DNA of 64,000 nucleotides from Rubrivirga marina (GCF_002283365.1 NZ_MQWD01000001.1:4445179-4509178); one strand, 5' to 3'; shown: positions 51,511 through 60,720, counted from the stretch's first letter. The notes: generated from the letters alone by a model not told the origin. Numbers and translations are program-made.

Positions 51511-52636
51511 CGGGATCGGGAGTCTCAAGGAGCGCAAGATCGTCACGATGGACGACGGCCGAGGGGCCGGCGTAGCCGAGGACCGCTTCCAGCTCCCCGC
51601 TCTGCCGTCCGCGGACGCGCACCAGCTCGTGAGCTGCGTACCGGACGATCCCCCGCGCGAGCACCCGGCCCGCCTCGTCGGCCACCTCGACCGGCTCGCC
51701 GCGGCCGAAGTCGCCGGCGACAGCCACGACGCCGGGCGCCAGCAGCGACGCGCCGCGGCGGCAGACGGCGTCGGCCGCGCCCGCGTCGACCACGAGCCGG
51801 CCGGCGACTGGCGTCGCGTGCAAGAGCCAGTGCTTTTTCGCGGGGAGCGGCGGGTCGAGCGCCCGAAACAGCGTCCCGTGGAGCGCCCCCTCCGCGAGCG
51901 CGCCGAGGCGGGCCGCGTCGGTGCCGTTGACGAGGACCGTGTCGATCCCGCGCGAGGTCGCCTTCTCGGCGGCCTGGAGCTTCGTCCGCATCCCACCCGT
52001 TCCGGCGTCGGTCCCCGCCCCGCCCGCGAACGCGTGGACGCCCGCGTCGACCCGGTCCACGACGGGCACGAGGCGGGCGCTGCCGGTCGTCCGCGGGTCG
52101 GCGTCGAACAGGCCGTCGACGTCGGTCAGGATCACGAGGAGGTCCGCCTCGGCGAGCACGGCGACGTGGGCGGCGAGGTTGTCGTTGTCGCCGACCTTGA
52201 GTTCGTCGACCGCCACCGTGTCGTTCTCATTGACGACCGGGACGACCCCGCGACCGAGCAGCTCGGCGAGCGTGTTCCGCGCGTTGAGGAAGCGGTCGCG
52301 GTGGACGAGGTCGTCGTGCGTGAGGAGGACCTGCGCGGTGGGCGCGTCCAGAAATCGCCCCCAGTGGCCCATCAGCCGGGGCTGGCCGACGGCCGCGAGC
52401 GCCTGCTTCTCGGGGATCGTCCGCGGCCGGCCCCCGCCCAGGGCGGCGCGTCCCGCCGCGACGGCGCCCGACGACACGACGACGACCTCCCGCCCGGCCG
52501 CCCGACTCTCGACCACGAACCGCGCGATGGCACCGAGATGGACGTCGCTGGGCACGCCGTCCGGCGCCACGAGCGCGCTCCCCACCTTCACCACGGCGCG
52601 CGACCAGGGGCGGAGCGGGGTCGATGTAGAATCCAT
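51503..52636 (-). CDS. proB: Glutamate 5-kinase
   Basis: The 377-residue kinase phosphorylates glutamate in the first step of proline synthesis. It has VVKVGSALVAPDG, VVSSGAVAAGRAAL, QVLLTHDDLVHRDRFLNARNTL, PVVNENDTVAVDELKVGDNDNLAA and GTGGMRTKLQAAEKATSRGI of the amino-acid kinase fold, and a C-terminal PUA domain (from about 290). ATG 52636 gives a better start than an upstream frame to 52672. TTGACA (minus strand, 52657-52652) is 15 bases before the start and may be a -35-like element. Confidence 0.96.
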   Translation of the reverse strand: MDSTSTPLRPWSRAVVKVGSALVAPDGVPSDVHLGAIARFVVESRAAGREVVVVSSGAVAAGRAALGGGRPRTIPEKQALAAVGQPRLMGHWGRFLDAPTAQVLLTHDDLVHRDRFLNARNTLAELLGRGVVPVVNENDTVAVDELKVGDNDNLAAHVAVLAEADLLVILTDVDGLFDADPRTTGSARLVPVVDRVDAGVHAFAGGAGTDAGTGGMRTKLQAAEKATSRGIDTVLVNGTDAARLGALAEGALHGTLFRALDPPLPAKKHWLLHATPVAGRLVVDAGAADAVCRRGASLLAPGVVAVAGDFGRGEPVEVADEAGRVLARGIVRYAAHELVRVRGRQSGELEAVLGYAGPSAVVHRDDLALLETPDPDG

Positions 52637-52661
52637 AGGATCGCAGTGGCCTGTCAAACGA

Positions 52662-52692
52662 CGTAGGGGCACACCGGCGGCGTGCCCCTACG
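52662..52692. repeat. CGTAGGGGCAC/GTGCCCCTACG palindrome
   Basis: An 11-bp perfect stem (52662-52672 with 52682-52692) surrounds the loop ACCGGCGGC. It lies between the kgd-type gene stop (52713) and proB start. This sequence type, GTAGGGGCAC with its inverse, recurs as an interspersed palindrome in many unrelated bacteria as I recall. It may serve as a terminator for the upstream gene. The loop shares CCGGCGGCGTGCC with the hairpin at 57361. Confidence 0.75.
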
Positions 52693-52712
52693 AGTCCACC
52701 GAGGCGGGCGCG

Positions 52713-55700
52713 CTAGCCCTCGATCCCGAGCGCGGCGCGGAGGACCTGTTCCTGCACGGCGGCGTGGACCTTGGCCGAGCCCGCGGCGGGCGAGGCCGCC
52801 GCCGGCCGGCCGGCGTACGTCACGCGGTGCGAGCAGTCACCGTGGAGGTCTTCGCGGAGCGCGTCGAGGCGGGGCTGGACGAACGTCCAGGCGCCCATGT
52901 TGGCCGGCTCCTCCTGGAGCCACACCACGGGCTTGCCCTCGAAGCGCGCCAGCTCCTCGCGGACGTCGTCCTCGGGGAACGGGTAGAACTGCTCCAGCCG
53001 CGCGACGGCCACCGACGACGGGCGGTCGAGCGCCTCGCGTGCCTTGAGCGCGTCGTACACGACCTTGCCCGAGCAGATCACGAGGCGGTCCGCCTCGGGC
53101 GCCTCGGACGCGATGAACGGGCGGTAGGCGCCGTCGGCGAGCTCGTCAACCGACGTCACGGCCTCCGGGAGGCGGAGGAGCGACTTCGGCGTCATCACGA
53201 TCAGCGGCTTCTTGGCGCCGCGCAGGACCTGCCGGCGGAGCGCGTGGAAATAGTTGGCCGGCGTCGAGTAGTTGGCCACGATGAGGTTGTCCTCGGCGCA
53301 CGCCTGGAGGAACCGCTCGAGGCGGCCCGACGAGTGCTCCGGGCCCTGCCCTTCGTACCCGTGCGGGAGGAGCATCACGAGCGACGACGTCTGGCCCCAC
53401 TTGGCCTCGGCTGCCGTAATGAACTGGTCGATCATGATCTGCGCCCCGTTGACGAAGTCACCGAACTGGGCCTCCCACAGCACCAGTGCCGACGGGTCGG
53501 CCACGGAGTAGCCGTACTCGAAGCCGAGCGCCGCGTACTCGGAGAGAAGCGAGTCGTAGACCTGGAACCGGGCTTGGCCGTCGCCGGGGCCGCCCGGCGT
53601 GAGGTGGTTGAGCGGGAGGTACCGGTGGCCGTCCTCCTGGTCGTAGAGGATCGCGTGGCGTTGGCTGAATGTGCCGCGCCCGGAGTCCTGGCCGCTAAGG
53701 CGGACCGGCGTGCCCTCGAGGAGCAGCGTCCCAAACGCGAGCGACTCGGCGAAGGCCCAGTCGATCGTGCCCTCCTCGAACTGCTGGCGGCGGCGGTCGA
53801 CGACGAGCCGGGCCAGCTTCTTGTGGACCTGGAGGTTGTCGGGCATCGTGACGAGCCGCTCCATGACGTGCGTCAGCGCATCGCGGGGGGCGGCCGTCTC
53901 GACCGCGGCGTCCTCGGTTTCGATCGCTACGGCGACGGGCTGGCGGTCCTTGTTCTTCTCCGCGAGCTCCTTGGTCTCCTCGAACGCCCGGTCGAGGATC
54001 GACTTGAAGTCGTCCAGGATCTCTTCGGCCTGCTCCGGGGTGAGCTCGCCGCGGCGGAGGAGGAGCTCGAGGTACAGCTTCCGGACGCTCCGGTGCGCGC
54101 CGATGTCGGCGTACATGAGCGGCTGCGTGTAGGACGGCTCGTCGCCCTCATTGTGGCCGTACTTCCGGTAGCAGACGAGGTCGATCACCACGTCCTTGTT
54201 GAACACGTTCCGGTAGTCGAGCGCGAGGCGCGCGACGCGGACGGCCGCCTCGGGGTCGTCGCCGTTGACGTGGAAGATCGGGGCCTGGATCATCCGCGCG
54301 ATGTCGGTCGCGTAGGCCGAGCTCCGCGAGTGCATCGGGAGCGTCGTGAACCCGATCTGGTTGTTCACCACGAGGTGGACCGTCCCGCCCGTCCGGTAGC
54401 CCTCGAGCTGCGACAGGTTGAGCGTCTCGGCGACCACGCCCTGCCCGGCGAACGCGGCGTCGCCGTGGACGAGGATCGGGAGCACCCGGTCGCGGAGCCG
54501 TTTTTCGGACGCGTCCGGGTTGTCCTCGACGATCCGCTGCTGCATGGCCCGCGCCATCCCCTCGACGACCGGGTTCACGGCCTCGAGGTGCGACGGGTTG
54601 GAGGCCAGCGTGAGCTGCGTTTCCGAGCCGTTGGGCGAGGTGTGCGTGCCGGTCTGGCCGAGGTGGTACTTCACGTCGCCCGAGCCGTGGACGGCGTCGG
54701 GGTCGACGGTCCCCTCGAACTCGCTGAAGACCTTATCGTAGGGCTTCCCGAGGATGTTCGTGAGGACGTTGAGCCGCCCGCGGTGGGCCATCCCGATCAC
54801 GACGTCCTCGGTCTCCTGGTCGGCCGCGTCGGAGATGACGGCGTCGAGGAGCGGGATCATCGTCTCGGCGCCCTCGAGCGAGAACCGCTTGTGCCCGATG
54901 TACTTCGTGTGGATGAACTGCTCGAGGGCCTCGGCCTCGTTGAGCTTCTCGAAGATCCGCTTCTTCCGGGCCGTGTCGATGGGCTCGCGGAACTGCTGGG
55001 GCTCGATCCGCTCGATGAGCCAGCGCTTCTCCTCGGGCGAGGAGAGGTGCATGAACTCGCTCCCGACGTGGCCGGTGTAGGTGTCCCAGAGCGTGTCGAG
55101 GATGTCGCGGAGCGTCATCGAGTGGTTCCCCGCGAGGCCGCCGCCCGTCACGCCGGCCATGCCGCCGGTGAAGAACGTCCGGTCGAGGTCCCAGACCGTG
55201 AGGCCGTAGCTCGCCGGGTCGAGCTCGGTGTGATTGCGGGGCTCGTAGCCCAGCGGGTTCGTGTCGGCGAGGAGGTGGCCGCGGACGCGGTAGGCCCGGA
55301 TGAGCTCGTAGACGCGGGCCTGCTTCTCGACCTTCGAGGCCTTGGCGCCCGAGCCGAGGGCGGCCTTGCCGAGCGCCGGCGTCGAGTCGGCCTTGCCGCG
55401 GAAGGGCGGGATGTGGAGGCCGAGGCTCTGGAAGACCTCCTCGTAGAAGCCCCTCCCACCCTGGAGGAGCGTGGCGATGACGTTGAGGAACTCGCCCGAC
55501 TCCGCGCCCTGGATCACGCGGTGGTCGTAGGTGCTCGTCATGGTCATGACCGGCGAGAGCCCGAGGCGGGACAGCTCGGCCGGGTCCATCCCCTCGTACT
55601 CCGGCGGGTACCCGATCCCACCGACGGCGACGATCACGCTCTGGCCCGGCATCAGCCGCGGCACGGACATCTGCGTCCCGATGCCGCCGGGGTTCGTGAG

Positions 55701-56573
55701 CGTCGCCGTCGTCCCGGCGAAGTCGTCGAGCTGGAGCTTGCCGCCGAGGGCGCGCTTGACGACGTCGTTGTAGGCGCCGAGGAACTCGGCGAAGCTGAGG
55801 GCCTCGGCCTTCTTGATGTTCGGGACGAGGAGCTGGCGCTTGCCGCGCTTCTCGATGTCGATGGCGAGGCCGAACGACGTGCTCGCCGGGTCGATCCGCT
55901 CCGGCTCGCCGTCGTGCTCGCGGAAGGCGGCCTTCATGCTCGGCACGGCCTCCATGGCCCGCACGATGGCGTAGGCGATGAGGTGCGTGAACGTGACCTT
56001 GTCGCCGCCGACGCGCTGTTGGTGCCGGTTGATGAGCCGCCGGTTCTCGCTGAGCAGCTTGACGGCGATCTCTCGCACCGACGTGGCCGTCGGGATCGTG
56101 AGGCTGGCCTCCATGTTCTCCACGATCCGTGCGCCGACGCCCTTGATGGCGCTGGCCTCGGCGCCCTCGGGCAGCGAGATGTCGGGGGCCGCCAGCCGGG
56201 CGGGGAGCTCCACCGGTCCGGTCGGAGCGCCGTCCCCGCCGGCGGGCGCACCGTTCGACGTGCTCGGCCTCGGCGCCGAGGCGGGCGGGGTCGGGGCGGC
56301 GGGGGCCGGCGGCGTCGGGCGCGGCGCGGCCGCCGGGGCGCCGTCGCCGCTGGCCGGCGTCGCGGGCGTGGCGCCGTGACCGTCGGCCGGCTCGCCCGCG
56401 AGCATCCGCGCCTTCGTGTCTGAGTCCGACGCCTCGGCGCCGATCGAGGCGGAGTACGTCGGGCCCGGGTCGAAGTCGGCGAAGAACTCGCGCCAGCTCG
56501 CGCTGACGGACTCCGGGTTCTGCCGGTACTGGGCGTAGAGGTCCTCGACGTAGCCGCTGTTGAATCCGAACAT
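52713..56573 (-). CDS. kgd: Fused E2-E1 2-oxoglutarate dehydrogenase/decarboxylase (KGD type)
   Basis: The 1286-residue protein starts with FNSGYVEDLYAQYRQNPESV, the E1o N-terminal motif, then a Pro/Ala linker, an E2-like acyltransferase domain (about 130-365; MTMTSTYDHRVIQGAESGEF as in mycobacterial KGD with Gln in place of Asp in the active motif) and a full E1o (about 410-1286) with the TPP region HGDAAFAGQGVVAETLNLSQ and VNNQIGFTT. No lipoyl domain is present, so the lipoyl must come from another E2. It feeds succinyl-CoA into the TCA cycle. A coding copy of the palindromic repeat (56267-56282) lies in the linker. The fusion is best known from Actinobacteria. Confidence 0.95.
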   Translation of the reverse strand: MFGFNSGYVEDLYAQYRQNPESVSASWREFFADFDPGPTYSASIGAEASDSDTKARMLAGEPADGHGATPATPASGDGAPAAAPRPTPPAPAAPTPPASAPRPSTSNGAPAGGDGAPTGPVELPARLAAPDISLPEGAEASAIKGVGARIVENMEASLTIPTATSVREIAVKLLSENRRLINRHQQRVGGDKVTFTHLIAYAIVRAMEAVPSMKAAFREHDGEPERIDPASTSFGLAIDIEKRGKRQLLVPNIKKAEALSFAEFLGAYNDVVKRALGGKLQLDDFAGTTATLTNPGGIGTQMSVPRLMPGQSVIVAVGGIGYPPEYEGMDPAELSRLGLSPVMTMTSTYDHRVIQGAESGEFLNVIATLLQGGRGFYEEVFQSLGLHIPPFRGKADSTPALGKAALGSGAKASKVEKQARVYELIRAYRVRGHLLADTNPLGYEPRNHTELDPASYGLTVWDLDRTFFTGGMAGVTGGGLAGNHSMTLRDILDTLWDTYTGHVGSEFMHLSSPEEKRWLIERIEPQQFREPIDTARKKRIFEKLNEAEALEQFIHTKYIGHKRFSLEGAETMIPLLDAVISDAADQETEDVVIGMAHRGRLNVLTNILGKPYDKVFSEFEGTVDPDAVHGSGDVKYHLGQTGTHTSPNGSETQLTLASNPSHLEAVNPVVEGMARAMQQRIVEDNPDASEKRLRDRVLPILVHGDAAFAGQGVVAETLNLSQLEGYRTGGTVHLVVNNQIGFTTLPMHSRSSAYATDIARMIQAPIFHVNGDDPEAAVRVARLALDYRNVFNKDVVIDLVCYRKYGHNEGDEPSYTQPLMYADIGAHRSVRKLYLELLLRRGELTPEQAEEILDDFKSILDRAFEETKELAEKNKDRQPVAVAIETEDAAVETAAPRDALTHVMERLVTMPDNLQVHKKLARLVVDRRRQQFEEGTIDWAFAESLAFGTLLLEGTPVRLSGQDSGRGTFSQRHAILYDQEDGHRYLPLNHLTPGGPGDGQARFQVYDSLLSEYAALGFEYGYSVADPSALVLWEAQFGDFVNGAQIMIDQFITAAEAKWGQTSSLVMLLPHGYEGQGPEHSSGRLERFLQACAEDNLIVANYSTPANYFHALRRQVLRGAKKPLIVMTPKSLLRLPEAVTSVDELADGAYRPFIASEAPEADRLVICSGKVVYDALKAREALDRPSSVAVARLEQFYPFPEDDVREELARFEGKPVVWLQEEPANMGAWTFVQPRLDALREDLHGDCSHRVTYAGRPAAASPAAGSAKVHAAVQEQVLRAALGIEG

Positions 56574-56618
56574 GCTGGGCGGCCCGGTGGGCCGAAAAGG
56601 AGTGCGTAGGGCAGCGTT

Positions 56619-56626
56619 CGAAGGTA
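56619..56626 (-). promoter_or_regulatory. Putative promoter box TACCTTCG before the kgd gene
   Basis: TACCTTCG on the minus strand lies 45 bases before the kgd start. The same octamer occurs 59 bases before the start at 60653. Confidence 0.45.
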
Positions 56627-56680
56627 CGCGCCGGCCCCGGCGACTGATTCCTGAAGACGCGGCGGAGGGCTCGAACGCGA

Positions 56681-56709
56681 CGCGGGCCGCCTCTGGGAGA
56701 CGGCCCGCG
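56681..56709. terminator. Hairpin downstream of the sulfotransferase gene
   Basis: CGCGGGCCG (56681-56689) and CGGCCCGCG (56701-56709) form a perfect 9-bp stem around an 11-base loop, 57 bases past the sulfotransferase stop and 108 bases before the kgd start on the same strand. No U tract follows on the minus strand, so intrinsic termination would be weak. Confidence 0.5.
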
Positions 56710-56765
56710 GTGGTGGGACCCGGCAGCGGCGGGGCGGAACGGTGGGTTAGCGGGCTGGCCTCACG

Positions 56766-57323
56766 TCACCCCCGCCCCTCTCGGTAGAGGGAGGCGTCGA
56801 CCACCCCGGCCATCGCCGCCGTGTCGAGGCGGAGCTCGAGGAACTCCGCGACGCACTCGGCCTGCTTCCGCGGGCACGCCACCGTGGCGGCGTAGGGCAC
56901 ATCGAGCGCGGCCGCGCCGGACCGCGCCGCGACCCACGCCTTCGCCCGCTCGACGTGCTGCTGGAAGGGCCCCCGCAGCACGTCTGGGCTGACGGCCGGG
57001 CGCCCCAGCCGCTCCAGCATCCGTCCCTGGGAGCGGAGCACTTCGTCCAGGTCCCGCTCCATGAACAGGACTCTGTAGTCGGCCCCATCTGGCAGATGAG
57101 GGAGGAGGGGCGCGATCACCTTGACGGCATGCCCCTCTGCCTCCGCCGCCCAGGAGTTGTCGATGCGAAGCCGTTTGACGCGGTCGTCCTCGTAATACCC
57201 CCGGGGGTTGCTCGCGTCCGGTGGCCGCGCCCCGTCCGTCACCGGAGGGAGGCCGCCGGCCTCGAGCATCTGCATCATGAGAGAGGTGCCAGAGCGGGGC
57301 AACCCAGAGACAACCGTGATCAT
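56766..57323 (-). CDS. Small sulfotransferase family protein
   Basis: The 185-residue protein starts ITVVSGLPRSGTSLMMQMLE, the PAPS 5'-phosphosulfate loop, and has YRVLFMERDLDEVLRSQGRM, which matches the 3'-phosphate binding motif with the R and S. It should use 3'-phosphoadenylyl sulfate to sulfate a cytosolic acceptor, but it is short compared with most sulfotransferases (about 250-300 residues) and may act on a small acceptor. It is followed by a hairpin and preceded by a strong 14-bp palindrome. The acceptor is not evident; neighbours are surface proteins and a SusC receptor. Confidence 0.85.
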   Translation of the reverse strand: MITVVSGLPRSGTSLMMQMLEAGGLPPVTDGARPPDASNPRGYYEDDRVKRLRIDNSWAAEAEGHAVKVIAPLLPHLPDGADYRVLFMERDLDEVLRSQGRMLERLGRPAVSPDVLRGPFQQHVERAKAWVAARSGAAALDVPYAATVACPRKQAECVAEFLELRLDTAAMAGVVDASLYREGRG

Positions 57324-57360
57324 GCGGGGGGGACCGGGGACTCGTGCAGCATGACGTACG

Positions 57361-57392
57361 TGTGGCCCCGGCGGCGTGCCGCCGGGGCCACA
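57361..57392. repeat. Perfect 14-bp GC hairpin between sulfotransferase and sorting-domain genes
   Basis: TGTGGCCCCGGCGG (57361-57374) pairs with CCGCCGGGGCCACA (57379-57392) around CGTG. It lies 21 bases past the stop of the secreted protein gene on the minus strand, so it can act as its terminator, but no U tract follows. The stem size and perfection exceed need, suggesting a repeat element. Confidence 0.75.
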
Positions 57393-57413
57393 CAGGGCCC
57401 GGAAGAAGGGCGC

Positions 57414-58349
57414 CTATCGGACGATCGTCACCGGGAACGTGTCGGTGAACGTCTCACCGGAAACGCGGACCATGTAGAGGCCGGCCGGGAGGCGTGCCCC
57501 GTCGATGTCGATGGTGCGGGCGCTCTCTGCCGCGAGCGTGCCCTCAAAGAGGACCGCGACGGGCTGTCCGAGCGCGTTATAGAGTTCGGCCGTCGTCGCC
57601 TGGGTGCGGGTCACCGTGAGCTCAAAGCGCGTCCCCGTTGCGGAGGGGTTCGGATAAGGTGGCGAGAGCCGGTGCGTGCTCACCGTCTCTGGCCCACCTT
57701 CGCCGGCCGTGCCCATGTCCCCCGTCGTGATGGCAGCGTCGGGGGTGGCGTTGTAGGCCGCCGAGACAGCGATGATGGCCCCCCCCTGCGCTGGCACCTC
57801 GACGAGGGCCCAGCCGTAGTGCGTGGTCGTGTTGCCCCCCTCATCGCTCAGAGAGATCCGCAGCCCGACGTATTGCTCCCCGGCACCGACCCAGCCCAGC
57901 GGGTCGTCTCCCTGGAAGGTGAAGGTGTTGAGGTAGTAATCCTGGAACTCGCTGCTGGGCCCCACGGTGACGCCGACGTCGAGGGGAAGGGGGTAGTCGT
58001 AGTTGTCGCCGCCGAAGGGGACGAGCTCGCCGATGATGCCCGTGACGGTGTCCGGTCCCTCCCCGAGGTCCGGGTCTTCTGGGGCCTGATAGAGCCGGAT
58101 GTAGTCGCGGGGGTTGCCGTCGTTGTCGACGTCGTCCTCGTTGAACTCGAACTCGGAATCGCCGTCGCCATCGAGGTCCACAAAGAAGCCCCGGTCTTGG
58201 ACAAACTCACGGTCGAGGTCCACCGTGACGATCTGGGCCTGCGCGGCTGGGGCCAAGCCAGCGGCGGTGGCCGCGGCCGTGGTGTACCAGAACAGGTCGC
58301 GCCACGCGCCGTCGCGGGGATCGGAGTCAGGAGTAGCGGAACGTCCCAT
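57414..58349 (-). CDS. Secreted protein with type A T9SS sorting domain
   Basis: The 311-residue protein has a charged N-terminus and a signal-type hydrophobic segment (WYTTAAATAAGLAPAAQAQ, residues about 20-38), a mid domain with DLDGDGDSEFEFNEDDVDND, an Asp-rich calcium-type motif, and a C-terminal T9SS sorting domain (YPNPSATGTRFELTV, ELYNALGQPVAVLFEG, LPAGLYMVRVSG). The start ATG 58349 was chosen for the signal. No enzyme domain is recognised. It probably ends on the cell surface. Confidence 0.82.
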   Translation of the reverse strand: MGRSATPDSDPRDGAWRDLFWYTTAAATAAGLAPAAQAQIVTVDLDREFVQDRGFFVDLDGDGDSEFEFNEDDVDNDGNPRDYIRLYQAPEDPDLGEGPDTVTGIIGELVPFGGDNYDYPLPLDVGVTVGPSSEFQDYYLNTFTFQGDDPLGWVGAGEQYVGLRISLSDEGGNTTTHYGWALVEVPAQGGAIIAVSAAYNATPDAAITTGDMGTAGEGGPETVSTHRLSPPYPNPSATGTRFELTVTRTQATTAELYNALGQPVAVLFEGTLAAESARTIDIDGARLPAGLYMVRVSGETFTDTFPVTIVR

Positions 58350-58454
58350 GAAGACCTCGTGCGTTGGTGAAAGGGGTGGTGGATGGTAGGGACGATGCGG
58401 ATCGGGAGGCAACCGCGGACTCCCGGGCCGATCGGAAGGAAAGCCTGAGGGACT

Positions 58455-60653
58455 CTACGCGCCGGCCCCCTCGCCCTCCGAGGCGCCCGCTCGGAGTCGG
58501 CGGTACGCCTCGGCGTGAGCCCGGGCTGGGTGGGGCTGTCGGAGGTACCCCATGTAGAGCCGGGCAAGCCAGCGGTGGGCTTGTCGGTAGGTGGGGGCCT
58601 GTGTGAGGCACGTCTCGAACGCCTCCACGGCACGGTCGATCCAGCCGAGCCGCGTGAAGGCGACCCCGAGGTAGAAGTGCGCGTCGGGGTAGAAGTACAG
58701 GCGGGAGACGGCGGCGAGCCCCGCGTCCATGGCCTCGGTGTAGCGCCGCTGGCCCACGAGCGCCATGGCCCGACCGTGGTGGGCGCGGGCGCAGTCCGGG
58801 TCAGCGACGAGGGCCTGGTCGAAGTACGCCTCGGCCTCCTCGAACGTCCGCATCTGGAGATAGACGGAGCCGATCTGCAGCAGGACCTCGACGTCGCCCC
58901 CCATCTGGTCACGCAGGCCCTGGAGCTCCGCGAGGGCCTCGTCCGCCCGCCCGTCCCGGAGGGCGAGCTGGGCCTGGAGCACGCGGAGCATCGGGAAGGC
59001 CCCGTGCTCGGCCGCCGCCAGCCGGTCGGCGAGGGCGCCAGCCTCGGCGCGCCGGCCGAGGCGGCGGTAGCACTGCGCCAGGAAGTAGCTGTAGCGCGGC
59101 TCGTCGGGGAACGCCGCGACGGCCGCCTCGAGCGGGGCGACGGCCTCGGCGTAGCGCCCGGTCGACATGTACACGCGCGCGAGGTGGTACTCCCGCTCCC
59201 GGACGGTCCGCTCCACCCGCTCCTCGGCGTCCCCCTCCGGCGCCTCCACGTAGCCCAACTCGACGAGCTGGGACATGGCCTCCCGCTCCGCCCACGGGTC
59301 GATCTGCACCTCAGGAGGGTGGAGCCCGGCCTCGCCCGGGACGTCCTCCCACGTCGGGATCGCGTCCGGGACGAACGGCTCCTCGAAGGCCTGCACGAGC
59401 GGCGTCCCTCGCATGTCCTGCCCTACAGGGAGCCCGAAGAGCGTCAGCACCGTCGGGGTGATGTCGAGAAGGCTGGCCCCGTAGATCGGCTCGCCCTGGC
59501 GGAGGGCCGGCCCCTTCATGCAGAGAACCCCGAAGGGCCGGTGCTCGACGGCCGGGCCGGCCGGGATCTTCGGGATGGAGACGGGGCGGAGGTGGTCGGA
59601 GTGGAAGCCGTGGTCGGAGAGGAGGATGACGGTGGTCTCGTCGCCGGCGAGTTCGAGGAGCCGGTGGAGCAGGAGGTCGAAGAACTGGTACCCCGCCGTC
59701 ACCACGTTCTGGTACCGCTCGAACTCCTCCTCGGACACGTGCGACGGCCGCGGCGGGTGGTACTTCATGAAGCCGTGCCCGAGGTGGTCGAGCGCGTCGT
59801 AGTAGACGGCCGTGAGGTCCCACTCGGTGTGCCGCATGGCCCACGTCGCCGCGGCGTGGACCGAGGCGGTCCGGGCGATGATCTTCGCGAGGGCGTTCAG
59901 CCTCGGGTCGGCCTGCTGGTCGATCTCGGCGGCGCGGGGGACGAACGGGAGGACGTGCGCCGCCGTCAGCTCGCCGGGGTGGACGCGGAGCGACGAGAGG
60001 AACGGGGCGAGGGCCTCGGGGTGGACCGCCCCGGGCGTGGGCGGCCACGGCTCGCCCAGCGGGGCGCCCGCGGTCCGCCAGAAGTCGGAGACCACGACGC
60101 CGTCGATGGGCTCGGCCGGGTGGCTCGGCCACCACCCCACGACGTTCGACCGGAGCCCCGCCTGGGTGAGGATGTTCCAGAGCGCCTTGCCCGTCCGTGA
60201 GCTGCCGAGCACCGGGCGCACACCGTCGCCCTGCGGGTCCGGCTCGACGAAGTAGAGGACGTTGTGGAGGTCGGCCGTCTTGCCCGTCGCGACGCTCGTC
60301 CACAGCATCGGCGAGAAGGGGGGGTCAAGCGTGGCGATGCTCCCGCGCGCGCCGCCGTCGATGAGCCGGGCAAGGGCGGGCAGCTTGCCCGCCTCCAGAA
60401 GCGGGTCGATCACCCGCCAGTCGGCCGCGTCCCACCCGATGAGGAGCACCTTCTTCGCGAGCCGCTCGCGTCGCGGCACGTCGGCCCCGAGCGTCCCGTG
60501 CGTTCGCGGCAGAGCCTCTGGTACGGGAGGAGGCGTCTGCTCCCCGTCCCGGGCGTCGCGCCACAACCGGAGGCCGACCTCGCCGAGCGCCAGGAGTTGA
60601 AGGGACCCCTGCGGCGGAATGAGATACGGGGCGCCAGGCTTGGTGCTCAGCAT
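58455..60653 (-). CDS. Alkaline-phosphatase-fold hydrolase (phosphodiesterase/sulfatase-like) with TPR repeats
   Basis: The 732-residue protein has the type I phosphodiesterase/alkaline phosphatase core: VLLIGWDAADW (metal Asp), FSPMLWTSVATGK with the nucleophile Thr, YYDALDHLGHG and LLSDHGFHSDH (metal Asp and His). From about residue 470 there are at least five TPR-type repeats (YHLARVYMSTGRYAEAVAPL, YSYFLAQCYRRLGRRAEAGAL, HFYLGVAFTRLGWIDRAVEAF). No signal peptide is clear. It may be a phosphatase or phosphodiesterase that binds partners through TPRs; the substrate is unknown. A TACCTTCG box is 59 bases upstream of ATG 60653. Confidence 0.88.
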   Translation of the reverse strand: MLSTKPGAPYLIPPQGSLQLLALGEVGLRLWRDARDGEQTPPPVPEALPRTHGTLGADVPRRERLAKKVLLIGWDAADWRVIDPLLEAGKLPALARLIDGGARGSIATLDPPFSPMLWTSVATGKTADLHNVLYFVEPDPQGDGVRPVLGSSRTGKALWNILTQAGLRSNVVGWWPSHPAEPIDGVVVSDFWRTAGAPLGEPWPPTPGAVHPEALAPFLSSLRVHPGELTAAHVLPFVPRAAEIDQQADPRLNALAKIIARTASVHAAATWAMRHTEWDLTAVYYDALDHLGHGFMKYHPPRPSHVSEEEFERYQNVVTAGYQFFDLLLHRLLELAGDETTVILLSDHGFHSDHLRPVSIPKIPAGPAVEHRPFGVLCMKGPALRQGEPIYGASLLDITPTVLTLFGLPVGQDMRGTPLVQAFEEPFVPDAIPTWEDVPGEAGLHPPEVQIDPWAEREAMSQLVELGYVEAPEGDAEERVERTVREREYHLARVYMSTGRYAEAVAPLEAAVAAFPDEPRYSYFLAQCYRRLGRRAEAGALADRLAAAEHGAFPMLRVLQAQLALRDGRADEALAELQGLRDQMGGDVEVLLQIGSVYLQMRTFEEAEAYFDQALVADPDCARAHHGRAMALVGQRRYTEAMDAGLAAVSRLYFYPDAHFYLGVAFTRLGWIDRAVEAFETCLTQAPTYRQAHRWLARLYMGYLRQPHPARAHAEAYRRLRAGASEGEGAGA

Positions 60654-60712
60654 TGGGAATCGTGTCGAGTCGGACCTGTACCGGGGCCCCCCGCCCGGCC
60701 CATGGAGTCCTC

Positions 60713-60720
60713 CGAAGGTA
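60713..60720 (-). promoter_or_regulatory. Putative promoter box TACCTTCG before the AP-TPR gene
   Basis: TACCTTCG read on the minus strand, identical to the box at 56619, lies 59 bases before the start at 60653. In the same 289-base gap TACATTCA at 60830-60837 on the plus strand is a weaker candidate for the receptor gene. Confidence 0.4.

Noticed and set aside
51921..56423. 1500-codon open frame on the plus strand opposite proB and kgd
   Set aside because: Same reasoning: antisense to strongly conserved enzymes and of shadow-type composition.
56681..56724. Possible attenuator before the kgd gene
   Set aside because: The hairpin has no U tract and no leader frame with a biased codon set was found, so I treat it as the end of the sulfotransferase transcript.
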